64,000 bases of DNA from Strongylocentrotus purpuratus (GCF_000002235.5 NW_022145561.1:794501-858500), one strand, 5' to 3'; positions 36,256-45,471 are shown, counted from the stretch's first letter. The notes: generated by a model not told the origin, from the letters alone. Program-made: numbers and translations.

Positions 36256-38158
36256 AGTAATAATAATATTAACGACCAAAAATATTTAAAAATGTTAATA
36301 ATGATAAAAGTAATTATAACAATAATATTAATGATAATATTAGTACTAATGATGATAATAACATTTGTAATGATGATGATGATAATGATAATAACAATAT
36401 TATTACTACTATGAATAACGACAACAAGAATAATATGATGCAGGGCCCTTATAATGCTGTGAGGCTATCAGGATGTTAAAAAACTATCATTATTAAATGT
36501 TTAGCAAAATAAACCTATTTTGTTCTTATAAAACAGAGAAATAAATAAACAAACAAGCAAAAACAACAATGATCTCTGAACTGACCTGTGAGGTGTGGTG
36601 TGGTACATACACCCACAGTGTTGTTTCTAGACCTTGTGTGGCAGTTGCGATACAAGTGGGTGGGAAAGTTGACAGATGTAAGCACTTGTTGTACAGGTTG
36701 CCCATTTCTTTCAACCACGGGGCAACGTTGTTGACTGAACTGCTCGCAACTCCGAGTTGACACTGCATGTCCTTCATGGCGAAAAGGCAAAGTACAATTT
36801 GATGAGATATTTCGCAAATACGCAATGTCCATTTAATTTCTGATGAGTCCAATGGCTTCTATTGGTAAATCAATAATGATAAATCAAAATCTGAACTTCG
36901 CTTCCGATTTATTCTAAACTCATCAAAAACATCATGTTTAAACGCAACTTTTTTTTGCAAGAGGGACCAGAACATTTAGAAACAGGATGCCTCTTGAAAA
37001 GGAGATACTTGAATATCCTTCGTGCATCGGAGTGACTGAATATGACTTTTGTTTTCAAGTAATTGTCAGCGAGGTGCCCGCAGACATAATATCATATTTT
37101 ATTTAGTGTGTTTTGTTAAATAAATAAAATGTTTTCCACACTAAAAATGATTTTGTTATTCGCTCGCTCGCTCACAAATTTTAGAAACAAAATGTGTCCG
37201 TATACATTGTGTACACTGCACTAATTTACGTGATGGAAAATGAAACTTTTATAAAAAGCAAAAGGGTGCCGCGACTATTAAAACACTGGGTTAGGCCTAA
37301 CCTTCCTCAAGATCAGGTAGTTTCCATAGTCTAATTGCCTGATCTTAAGGAAGGTTTTTGCGATCGGATAATCTGTAAATATAAAAATTATTAAAAATGA
37401 AGTGAAATTATAAAATAAACGGAGCATTGCTTTGATATTAACGGGAGTCGCTCATCATAGAGTATTTCACTCTTAATATTTGGAAATTACTTTCTGCTAG
37501 ATACTATATTCAAAATATCAGCTTCAAATACAAAAAGATAGATAGATGAAATATCAATTACACTTCGAAATTAATTTCGGGGGGGGGGGGTTACGTTTTT
37601 TAAAGATGTGCAGATGATTTTGTTTGTTTGTGAAAGGTTACTCTGCTTCCTTGTAATCATTAAACATGCTCGAATAGAATACGGATAATATTTGACAAAG
37701 GTTCATCATTTTTTATATAAAATGGAAATGAATCAAATTATAAATATGCAGTAAGATTATCATAACAAATATCAAACCGAAAATTCCTTAAAAACAAATA
37801 CAATTACAGAAATAATAAATCAATTATAGATAAAAAACTCAAAGCGAAAATAGTTTGGCTTACAAAATGAATGCAAAACACATTATTTTGACATCATGCA
37901 CATGGATTTGATTTACTGGTTATCTCATTTATTCCTTTCATCTTTTCTCTCTAGAAGACGTAAATAGTATATGATAACAGTACTATATACAAAATTGTCA
38001 TTGTCTACTGTAATCTATGAATTTGTTATCATCATAATTTTGTAATACATAAACAAAGTAGATGATTATAAAATAATGCCTTCATACAATAGTTCGAAGT
38101 TCTTACCAAGTAGCAAGCATCTGGTGAAAATCAAGAAGAAAGACTCTCGGAGCAACAT
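30660..38158 (-). CDS. Secreted mucin-like C-type lectin gene (3' end unresolved)
   Basis: Model on the minus strand: exon 1 38158-38107 (signal peptide), exon 2 about 36762-36586 (Cys-containing), exon 3 34365-33823, exon 4 33485-33201, exon 5 33008-32577 (Ser/Thr/Pro-rich, tandemly duplicated), exon 6 31036-30660 (lectin domain). Exon boundaries have AG/GT ends, and junctions 1 to 5 are all phase 1, so exons can be added or lost without frame change. The likely product is secreted, with an O-glycosylated spacer and a carbohydrate- or ligand-recognition domain. Exon 4 contains an in-frame TGA and may be skipped. The final part of the lectin domain was not found. The exon chain is inferred from splice signals, not from transcripts. 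Confidence 0.6.
31037..31785. other. Lectin gene intron
   Basis: AT-rich, with a poly-G run at 31441-31451. No exon is recognised. Confidence 0.4.
31786..32109 (-). mobile_element. tRNA-derived SINE
   Basis: Minus strand: GTGGCCAAGTGGATACGGCG (A-box region) and GGTCCGCGGTTCGAGTCCCA (B box) near the 5' end (about 32109-32030), then a tRNA-unrelated body and a tail ending AAATATTATTATTCTTATT. It lies in a lectin-gene intron. It is not a functional tRNA gene: no complete cloverleaf end, and it is followed by a SINE body. Confidence 0.75.
32577..33008 (-). CDS. Lectin gene exon 5, Ser/Thr/Pro-rich copy 1
   Basis: 432 bases, phase 1 to phase 1. ESSTKTNSLHSQSPPSSLSG, then SPSDSLPMQASSSSVPTSVP, then a unique insert (YYEQGSRPTTSAVFWPYQSS) and PTTLGQN. 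Donor A/GTAAGT. It is homologous to the exons at 33201 and 33823, including flanking intron sequence. The opposite strand is also partly open because the codons are TC-rich; those ORFs are shadows. Confidence 0.58.
33036..33190. repeat. (ATA)n-type microsatellites between duplicated exons
   Basis: AATAATAAT and AATAACAAT runs lie in the introns between the duplicated exons (33036-33180; a second, longer block lies at 33590-33790). The shared intron end CAAAAACAGTAGTTTCCAAA at both 33176 and 33798 shows that the duplication included flanking intron. Confidence 0.7.
33201..33485 (-). pseudogene. Lectin gene exon 4 copy with in-frame stop
   Basis: 285 bases, phase 1 to phase 1, 3' and 5' splice sites retained. 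After ESLTKTNSLLSQS the sequence CAATCATGATC places TGA in frame where the sister exons have TCA codons. The rest (TSVRTTTSSTTSLTSKGLLP, then PTTLSQNG) stays open. Either this is a dead duplicate that must be skipped, or the allele is null. Acceptor TAATTGTTAAG is weaker than that of exon 3. Confidence 0.55.
33823..34365 (-). CDS. Lectin gene exon 3, Ser/Thr/Pro-rich copy 3
   Basis: 543 bases, phase 1 to phase 1. Starts ESLTRANSLHSQSSSSSSSG and contains an internal tandem repeat built on SSDSLPMQASSS and SVRTTTSST, then a Ser/Pro-rich end and PTTLSQNG. Acceptor TTCTTGTTAACAG, donor GTAAGT. The composition suggests a heavily O-glycosylated mucin-like stalk. It is the longest of three related exons. 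Confidence 0.6.
34885..35676. mobile_element. MITE rich in TTTAAACAAC, with nested SINE
   Basis: Ends TACACAGTAAAAA (34885) and TTTTTAACTGTGTA (to 35676). The right part is a degenerate direct repeat of TTTAAACAAC and CCCAGTTGGTGTAAACAAC (35337-35650, about 64-base period). A tRNA-derived SINE occupies 35135-35336. Upstream of the lectin exon 3 acceptor, within intron 2. Confidence 0.65.
35135..35336 (+). mobile_element. tRNA-derived SINE nested in MITE
   Basis: GTCGTGGATGAGTGGAAACG (A-box region), AAGGTCCACGGTTCGAGTCC (B box), then GGTAATGTTGGAGCGCCTTG and the tail GTGCGCTATATAAGAATCCA plus (ATT)n. The head is close to that of the SINE at 31786-32109; the tail matches the L2-like LINE tails at 28002 and 41630. 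Confidence 0.78.
36186..36415. repeat. (AAT/GAT)n microsatellite
   Basis: ATAATAATGATG and GATGATGATGATG runs in a lectin-gene intron. The apparent Asn/Asp-rich ORF here is low complexity. Confidence 0.75.
36586..36771 (-). CDS. Lectin gene exon 2, Cys-containing segment
   Basis: Phase-1 frame: STRSCEQFSQQRCPVVERNG, then LYRNCHTRSRNNTVGVCTT, ending at a CACAG/GTCAGT donor. It has four Cys and an N-N-T glycosylation site. Two acceptors, before 36771 (AAG) and before 36762 (CAG), both keep phase 1, so the exact start is uncertain. The domain family is not recognised. Another frame is also open but ends in the wrong phase for exon 3. Confidence 0.5.
37299..37357. other. Small imperfect hairpin in lectin intron 1
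   Basis: AACCTTCCTCAAGATCAGG (from 37299) pairs with CCTGATCTTAAGGAAGGTT (to 37357), about 20 base pairs with one or two mismatches and an 18-base loop. It is shaped like a short pre-miRNA or a remnant MITE; either is possible. Confidence 0.35.
38107..38158 (-). CDS. Lectin gene exon 1, signal peptide
   Basis: ATG at 38158-38156 starts MLLRESFFLIFTRCLLLG, a short basic-then-hydrophobic leader. Donor GTAAGA after 38107; outgoing phase 1, as usual for signal-peptide exons. Immediately upstream (38390-39490) is a long pyrimidine-rich minisatellite. Confidence 0.6.
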
Positions 38159-38419
38159 GTTGGGAATGAGTCAAGGTGTATCCGTTCCTCATCAGCCGTT
38201 TGATATGATCTATTCTATTCAGTATGATGCAAGCTCTCATATATAGAGACGGAACGCATCATTCTAATCATCGCTGCTTTTCCTACACACTCATCATTGG
38301 CGTAGCAGGAGACCAGCGATGCAGGGAGTACTGCCAACATGAAGCGGCGAGCCGGCGAACCAGGGTATCGATAAAGAGTGGGATGCGAGAGGGTCGGGTG
38401 TTATCATCTCCTTTTCTCC

Positions 38420-39490
38420 TCGTCCCCCCTCCTTCCCTCCCCCTCTCCTCATGCTTTCTTCTCTTTAACTCTTTGTCTCTCTCGCTCCCTCCCTCCTTCC
38501 CTTCCCCTCTCCGCATGCTTTCTTCTCTTTAACTCTTTGTCTCTCTCGCTCCCTCCCTCCTTCCCTTCCCCTTTCCTCACGCTTTCTTCTCTTTCTCTCT
38601 CTGTCTCTCTCGCTCCCTCCCTCCTTCCCTTCCCCTTTCCTCACGCTTTCTTCTCTTTCTCTCTCTGTCTCTCTCGCTCCCTCCCTCCTTCCCTTCCCCT
38701 TTCCTCACGCTTTCTTCTCTTTCTCTCTCTGTCTCTCTCGCTCCCTCCCTCCTTCCCTTCCCCTTTCCTCACGCTTTCTTCTCTTTAACTCTTTGTCTCT
38801 CTCGCTCCCTCCCTCCTTCCCTTCCCCTTTCCTCACGCTTTCTTCTCTTTAACTCTTTGTCTCTCTCGCTACCTCCCTCCTTCCCTTCCCCTTTCCTCAC
38901 GCTTTCTTCTCTTTCTCTCTCTGTCTCTCTCGCTCCCTCCCTCCTTCCCTTCCCCTTTCCTCACGCTTTCTTCTCTTTCTCTCTCTGTCTCTCTCGCTCC
39001 CTCCCTCCTTCCCTTCCCCTTTCCTCACGCTTTCTTCTCTTTAACTCTTTGTCTCTCTCGCTCCCTCCCTCCTTCCCTTCCCCTTTCCTCACGCTTTCTT
39101 CTCTTTAACTCTTTGTCTCTCTCGCTCCCTCACTCCTTCCCTTCCCCTTTCCTCACGCTTTCTTCTCTTTCTCTCTCTGTCTCTCTCGCTACCTCCCTCC
39201 TTCCCTTCCCCTCTCCTCACGCTTTCTTCTCTTTCTCTCTCTGTCTCTCTCGCTCCCTCCCTCCTTCCCTTCCCCTTTCCTCACGCTTTCTTCTCTTTCT
39301 CTCTCTGTCTCTCTTGCTCCCTCCCACTCCCCCTCTCCTCATGCTTTCTCTCCTCTCTCTCTCTGTCTCTCTCTCTCTCTCTCGCTCCCTCCCTTCCTCT
39401 CCCCCAATCTCTCTCTTTCTTTCTCCCTCCCTCTGCCCCTATATCTCCACCTCTTACTCCCTCATCTCTCTCTCTCTCTCACACTCTCTT
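38420..39490. repeat. Pyrimidine-rich 64-base minisatellite
   Basis: About 14 copies of a 64-base unit beginning CTCCCTCCCTCCTTCCCTTC and ending TCTCTCTCG, then degenerate (CT)n to 39490. Two unit subtypes alternate in blocks: one with CTTTAACTCTTTGTC, one with CTTTCTCTCTCTGTC. The top strand is almost purely C/T. It lies 260 bases upstream of the lectin start codon. The long Ser/Leu-rich ORFs here are artefacts of composition. Confidence 0.9.
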
Positions 39491-41395
39491 TCATTTTCTC
39501 TTTTTTCACCATACGGTAGAGGTTGTGCCCCCGTAGCCCCCTGCAGCTTTGCCACTATCTCATTTGTTAACACAACTTGCAATTTCTTTTTTGACGATGT
39601 AATTTTGTCCGCTCGTTGTTAATTGAAATATAATTGATTTTGAAATCAAAGCGTGGATAGAAGTACCTTTCCATGACAACTTTGAAAACAAAAATAGATT
39701 GAACTCATAACCACGATAGGAACAATCTTTATATTTGTTATTCATACGACACCAAGTAATATAGATGACATGAGTTGTAATATGCCACATCAGAACGAAC
39801 CCCCCCCCCCCCCCCGCCAGGCAGTAAATTGCAATTTCATTGTCCATATTGTGATAAAAATATCAAATTTGGCACGCACGTAGACAAATAATTGCACTCA
39901 AATAATTATTGACAAAGAATTGACTTCTTCACAAAGGAACACTGATTTGTAATAGGTATTTTATTCATAGGATGCGGAGTAGACATATTATTTATTAACG
40001 TCGTGTAGGAATAGGTTAAGAAGAGGGGTACGTTCAAACAATCTCACTCTATAATTTTTATTCAAAAAAAAAAATTATTAAATGAAAGAATCAATCATCC
40101 TTTTAACTGGAATAACTATCTCGTTACTTTGTATTTTCCTGATATCTTCTCCCAAACAAATTAGCGTAAAGAAGTAAGGCTGTAAAGTAGGTTATGCCGT
40201 GATTTTTTGAAAGACAGTAAGCTATCATTTCAAATCATATTTTGTAAAGCTGTATTTGAACAAGAGGGCGCCACCTTCCATGCCCGCTGCAATTCAATAT
40301 CCTCTGACTCCGTCGAGCATATTCCATAGTGATGGCTATGGTCCTTTTTGTTTCGAAGGCTGGTTCCATACAATTCGCATTTTTCATGACGAAAAAACCC
40401 TCAAGATTGACGAACCTTCACCTTATATGCCAATTACACACGATGATTGTTATTGCGCTATTACATGCGCCAATAATAATAATGATCATGATATGGATAT
40501 TTATATAGCGCCGGTATCCGCCAGGCTCTGCCTGTGAAGTGAATTACACCCGTACGTACCTCAAATCTACCTCAGAGGGTGCACTGTTCAGTGTGCAGGG
40601 TTTCTTTTTTATTTCCTTTTCCTGTTTGTTTTCTTTTTTTTGTATTTTGTTATTTCCTTTATCGATGTCATCCACACACATGGTGCATCAAAGACCGCGT
40701 AATTCCTGACGGTAATAGGAAAATACCGCCTCGTGTGCAAAAGACACGTGACCTATATTGTTACGTTTGACGTACCTTCCTTTATATTTTGAAAATTGAT
40801 CGTACCTCCAGGTATAACTATGTAAACTAATTCCACCTTCAATAATGTATTATTAATTTCTTACTGTTTTATGTTTTCCTTCCATTTTTATCAAAATCAT
40901 GGATACAAGAATGGAATGGGTCTCGATTGATTGGGCTTCGTCCGAGTTTATTGATTTATCTGTAACCGAAACTTGTCTTCCTTTTTGATATTAAACCGTT
41001 CTATTCAAACCATTGACGTAAAAGGTCGGTCTCCAGACGTAATAATCATATCTTAATTGATACACACCTGTACACAAAATAATTACATATTCTATTGGTC
41101 ACGACATGGCGTATCTTTTTATTATTCTTTCCTTGTACAAGAAAGCAGTATTCGCCATATTGTACTCAATTCGAACAGGGCCGGTCAAACTCTGCTAATC
41201 AATGGGACTGCCCCTTCCCTATGACATCAGTGCCCCCTAATGGTTGGACCCATAAGTATGCAACTACACCAATATAGTTATGTCGTTTTAAAGAGAAATC
41301 AAATAGGAAATCACCAAAAAAATCTTTTATTTTGATTTCTTTTCCCAGCAATGTGGATTCTGACATCATTATCAATTTAGTTATATAACAAAAAG
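39491..41395. other. No gene recognised
   Basis: No supported gene. A poly-C run lies at 39799-39815. 40460-40540 has GCGCTATTACATGCGCCAAT, then (AAT)n and TATAGCGCC, resembling a SINE/LINE tail. Confidence 0.35.
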
Positions 41396-41426
41396 TAGAT
41401 GGCTCAATGGTAGAGCAGTGGATCGA
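41396..41426 (+). mobile_element. tRNA-derived SINE, left piece
   Basis: GATGGCTCAATGGTAGAGCA is a tRNA-like A-box region. It stops abruptly at an L2-like LINE insertion; the B-box piece resumes at 41673. Confidence 0.6.
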
Positions 41427-41672
41427 TCTTTTTCTGTTTCCGCACCACGTCTCTGGAACAATCTCCCTCAGGCTGTACGATCTTCTCCTTCTCTCGCTAT
41501 CTTTCAACGTTCCTTGAAAACCTTTCTCTTTAATAGTTGAATTTATATATTTTTGTGTACGTAATTTTATTGTTTGCTATCAATGTCAATTAAGTAGTGT
41601 TGTAAAGCGCTGTGATACACATGTATGTCTGTAAGAGCGCTATATAAATGCCAATATTATTATTATTATTAT
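41427..41672 (+). mobile_element. L2-like LINE 3' fragment inside a SINE
   Basis: Encodes SFSVSAPRLWNNLPQAVR, then FQRSLKTFLFNS and a stop, the typical C-terminus. The 3' UTR ends GAGCGCTATATAAATGCCAA and (ATT)n. Only about 245 bases remain, a strong 5' truncation typical of LINE insertion. Confidence 0.75.
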
Positions 41673-41845
41673 TTATCTCGTAACCGGAAGATTCCAGGTT
41701 CAACTAAGTCGAAGCGCTAGTGCACTCTGGTAAGACATAAATCCTCATACCCAGTCCATCTGTGAGGACTTAAAGCCGCCGATTCCCTGGTTGCTTGTCT
41801 TACAAGCATACAATGCTTTCTTAGCAGTCAGGTAAAACAAACAAG
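41673..41845 (+). mobile_element. tRNA-derived SINE, right piece
   Basis: TCTCGTAACCGGAAGATTCC and AGGTTCAACTAAG supply the anticodon-side and B-box parts missing from 41396-41426. A SINE body of about 150 bases follows. Confidence 0.55.
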
Positions 41846-43372
41846 TGTATACAAAATAGAATAGTGGGGCTAGCATCAGCTATGAGTAGGAACATAATAA
41901 TCATTCAAATGCGCACTTTTCTCCATTCCCTAAAACATCATTACTTTTTACATGTTAAAATAGAGTAGCAATACTTGGTTGAAAAGATAGAGCAAATGCT
42001 TCGTTGGTTATGAAGGAATTCGATCGTAAAAGCTAACTAGTTTCTCGCGCAAGACGTAAATCAGTAAATCTAAGTTCCATAAAACTAACAATCATTATAT
42101 TCCTAGAAATCAATTTAACAATAGACATCTATTCATCAGAAAAGCAATTAAACAATTAATCAATCAATAAACAAGGGGAACGCTCTCGGCGGACTCGCCT
42201 GTATTACGCAATTCGATATGATCAAAAATTGAGGTTGTGACATTATTTATAGGCAGGATGGCCCTTTAGCAGGCCCCAAAAATGAAATCCTTTGAATATA
42301 ATTCGCATTTTGAGGTGAATATTGACTAAAAATCATCAGAAGAGTTATTTACTATAATTTGTACCAAGATTGATAACAAAAAATGGTTTATTAATTCTCA
42401 TATTAAGTTGTGAAAACATAATCCAAGCCTACTTGACCTAAAATGACCTTTGACCTTGACTTTGTGACCTGGAATTTGTGTCATATGACCTGTGGTACTT
42501 GATAGCTCCTGTGTACAAGTTTCATGGCATTTAAACAAACACTTTTGAAATTATGCTAAAAATTCAAAATCTTGATGTTAATGCCACAACAAAGTCTAAG
42601 TTTGCAGACCTGAAATGATGACCTTAAATTATACTTGGTAAACAAAAATATCAGGGAATTCACAGCAGCAGCTCCCAAACTGACATTCGCAATAATACAC
42701 ACAGATTTATATAATTTGTAACCAGGAATCTCTCATTACCTTAAAAATATATATATTTAAAAACTCACCATTTCTGTTAATAACATAACTGTATACGCTA
42801 TATAAAGAGGCCTACATCATTATCATTATGTTTACTATTATTATTTATATTATTATCATTATTATTATTGTTATAATTATTATTATCATTATCATTATTA
42901 TTGTTGTTGTTGTTGTTCATGAAAACTGAAGTCATATCAAATCCGACAAAAGGTATTTGACCATGACATGAGGTCGAAGTTTACGATATCTTGTTATAGT
43001 GGTGATGGATATATCACTGTATTTTTCTTCCGGAAATGGAAGTTGTGCAACATCCGTAAAATGAACATCCGTAAAATGAACATCCTCAGTCCTCACTATC
43101 TATTGTAGTGCTTCCTATCTACGTTGAAGTCGTTACTTGGATCATGAAAGGCCGACAGTTAAACGTGATTCCTTTTATTTCTAGTTTCAGCTGAAGCTAG
43201 AAATGAATCGTTTATTTTGTATACTGCTTTATCAATTTGACTTGGCAAATAATGTCAATGACAACAAATCGGTCCAATGTTAATAATTTAACTCTTTGCT
43301 ATCCGACGTTTTCTCATTCTACCTTGTGAACTTGCAGGCTTTATTGTAAAACAGCAAAATACATGAATAGAC
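41846..43372. other. Upstream region of the Ig receptor
   Basis: No gene. Holds a cluster of TGACCT half-sites (42434-42491) and a GCTATATAAAGAGGCCTACA plus (ATT)n tail at 42798-42915 that looks like another SINE/LINE end. Repeated CATCCGTAAAATGAA at about 43050-43083. Confidence 0.45.
42434..42491. promoter_or_regulatory. Cluster of nuclear-receptor-type half-sites
   Basis: TGACCT occurs at 42434, 42444, 42451, 42465 and about 42486. The pair at 42444 and 42451 is separated by one base (a DR1 arrangement), and the bases after the second give TCAAGGTCA on the other strand. It lies about 900 bases upstream of the Ig receptor start. Because this type of sequence also occurs in dispersed repeats, a regulatory role is only a possibility. 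Confidence 0.3.
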
Positions 43373-45269
43373 ATGATGAATTTGCCTTCAGTTTTCACAA
43401 GTATCTTGGTACTCTGTGGAAGTTGTTACAACGTAGCTTCGCTTTCTCTGGATATCGGCGATGTGGAATTTGAACAAGTCACTGTAAATACTGGAGAGAG
43501 TGTGACCTTAGCGTGCCAAGCTGGAATCAGCACCATCGATGACGTTTATTGGTTATCCATTCGCTACCGCCGTTTCATCAGAAAGAATGATGTCCTCTCC
43601 GATTATGGAACGGAATTGGATAACTTTGATATAAGCGTTGACGATGTGAATCGTATTTACTCCCTCCATGTATATTAGGCAAGTGAGGATGTTGGCGGGG
43701 TTTATAGGTGTTACAGTTCTACCACTGAGTTGGACAAACAGGTGCTCTGGGCAGGAGAGGTGATTGTACTTGCTGGATATGATTTCTCGAGTGCACTGGC
43801 TACATCGGTCTCAGAAAAATCAAACAAACCGAATCCTCCGCATTCTCTAGAATGTTCTGCGTCTTATATACCGCCGATGATGAATTTGATCAATGTAGAC
43901 GAGGTTGAGATGGAGGTCAGGTGTAGCTGGTCTGCCTTTGATCATCCAGATGCCTCGCCGACACTCTTCTGCAATGGGAAGGAGCTTCTCAGCAAGTACT
44001 TCGTTGGCGAGATGGTGACAGCGAGAGTGATGCTGAAGGATGTCATGGAGTGTTTCAATTTCACGTGTGCCTTGATGGGGGCCATAGGCGAGGATGCCTT
44101 CAAGGAGCTAGCGTCCCGTTCTTACATGCAGGAGATACAATCAGGTCTATTAGCTCCAGTCCGTCGTCAAGGCGTCCGCGTTGATCCCATGTACAGTGTT
44201 ATCCAGCAGGGGATGGATGCCATGTTTGTCTGTATCGCAAGTTTGGAAGCACCAGAAGGAACGTTCCAATGGAATGTGTCTTCAAGGCTGTTCGATCCGG
44301 AGGAGCTCATCAGCAGCATGGAGATAACGCAATCCACCAAAGCGAGCACGCTGCTGATCAAAGGCGTTCAGGTTCTGACAGACGAACCCGTGCTAGTGAG
44401 ATGTCAATTGATAACGGATGACCAACGCAAGAACGTGATGATGTCGGAATCACTCTTAACCGTCATGACTCAAATGTCGGACTATTCGAACAAAACATCT
44501 GACCCTGTCCTCGATAAAACATTTGGGATGACAACAGTTTTGACGTTGGTTGTTTTAGTGTTGGTGTTATTTGCTATCATTTTCTGCTTTGCCATCTACC
44601 TCAAGTTTTGTCGGTCAAAAATCGGTAGCAATGCAGTTGCAAGACCGACTGAAAATGCCAACAATAACGAAAATCGGAAAATGTATGTCTCCATGAAAGG
44701 AATTTGGAACCGTAACATCACCAGGAGGGCTAAGCATCCCGTCCCCACACAAAGAGCAGCGGATAACCCGGACATCTTCTTACAATCATGTCCCATTTCA
44801 CCGGGCCGCCATCCTGCACAAAGAAAAGACCCCTTGCAGGAGAGTCTATCCATAAACAGAATCGACGTATCTTCGCTCAGGTCAAACCCAGTTATTTGCA
44901 TAGATGACAGTAACTATATTGTTCCAGACGGGGTCGAGGGTCTAGCTAGGTGGTGGTGGTGGTGGTGGTGGTGGTGGTGGTGGTGGTGGTAGCCCAATCG
45001 TTCTACGTGCCAGGAATCCAAGACGCCCTGAAGCCCACTACTCCTCCACAGATGTTATGGTCGGTAGCAGGGAAATGATGTCCGCAAGATCCTCACAAGA
45101 GGGTCTGGAAGACAGGGATGGATACCTCGTTCCCAGCATTGTGGTAGATCAGGATTTAGAAGAGTATGTCTATGCCACCAGCGAAGGAACCAATGGAAAG
45201 CCTGGAACACATCGAAAACCATCAAGCTGTCATGATCTATCGAATTATTATTCTGCCTGTTACGAGTAG
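43373..45269 (+). pseudogene. Transmembrane Ig-domain receptor, two lesions
   Basis: A single-exon gene. Signal peptide (MMNLPSVFTSILVLCG), V-type Ig domain (TLACQ, VYW, D-V-G-G-V-Y-R-C), a second Ig-like region (VRCSWSAF, FNFTCAL), a third (AMFVCIAS, VLVRCQL), a transmembrane helix (TVLTLVVLVLVLFAIIFCFA, about codons 385-410), then a cytoplasmic tail with tyrosines (KMYVSMKG, SNYIVPDG, DGYLVPS, EEYVYATS). A TAG at 43676-43678 replaces an expected codon just before D-V-G-G-V-Y-R-C in the same frame. At 44950-44991 a (TGG)n run reads poly-Trp to a stop, while the next frame reads poly-Gly and continues to 45269. Both lesions are single-step changes, so this may be a young pseudogene, a null allele or sequence error. 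Confidence 0.7.
44950..44991 (+). repeat. (TGG)n microsatellite inside the receptor tail
   Basis: About 13 TGG repeats. In the upstream frame they read Trp and end at TAG; in the frame of the downstream tail they read Gly. A length change not divisible by three at this tract explains the frame switch. Confidence 0.85.
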
Positions 45270-45369
45270 ATGACGGGATTATACCTCAGAAACGACGTAC
45301 ATTTTGAAATATGTTTTCCTCTCCTCTGTCTTTCGCGACATAAATCATTTAATTATCATAACATTTAAA

Positions 45370-45443
45370 GATCAGTTCTGGTCATGCGATTGCATTGTGA
45401 AATAAACGTCGTGGAATCGATAAGAAGAGGTTGATCATCTAGC
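45370..45443. repeat. Left half of dispersed repeat split by insertion
   Basis: CAGTTCTGGTCATGCGATTG through GATCATCTAGC, matching the complement of 5170-5250. It carries AATAAA (45401) about 130 bases after the receptor stop. It ends in CTAGC, the target duplication. Confidence 0.75.
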
Positions 45444-45471
45444 CAGAAGCGGATCTAGAGGGGGGGTTGGG

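Noticed and set aside
36526..36852. Alternative frame of lectin exon 2 (MDSSEIKWTLRICEISHQ...)
   Set aside because: It is longer, but its end phase does not fit the phase-1 stalk exons, whereas the other frame does.
38378..39622. Long Ser/Leu/Pro repeats protein
   Set aside because: The frame runs through a C/T minisatellite; no start context, splice sites or family resemblance.
40256..40537. 93-codon plus-strand ORF
   Set aside because: No recognisable motif, and its 3' part reads through an (AAT)n repeat and a SINE-like tail.
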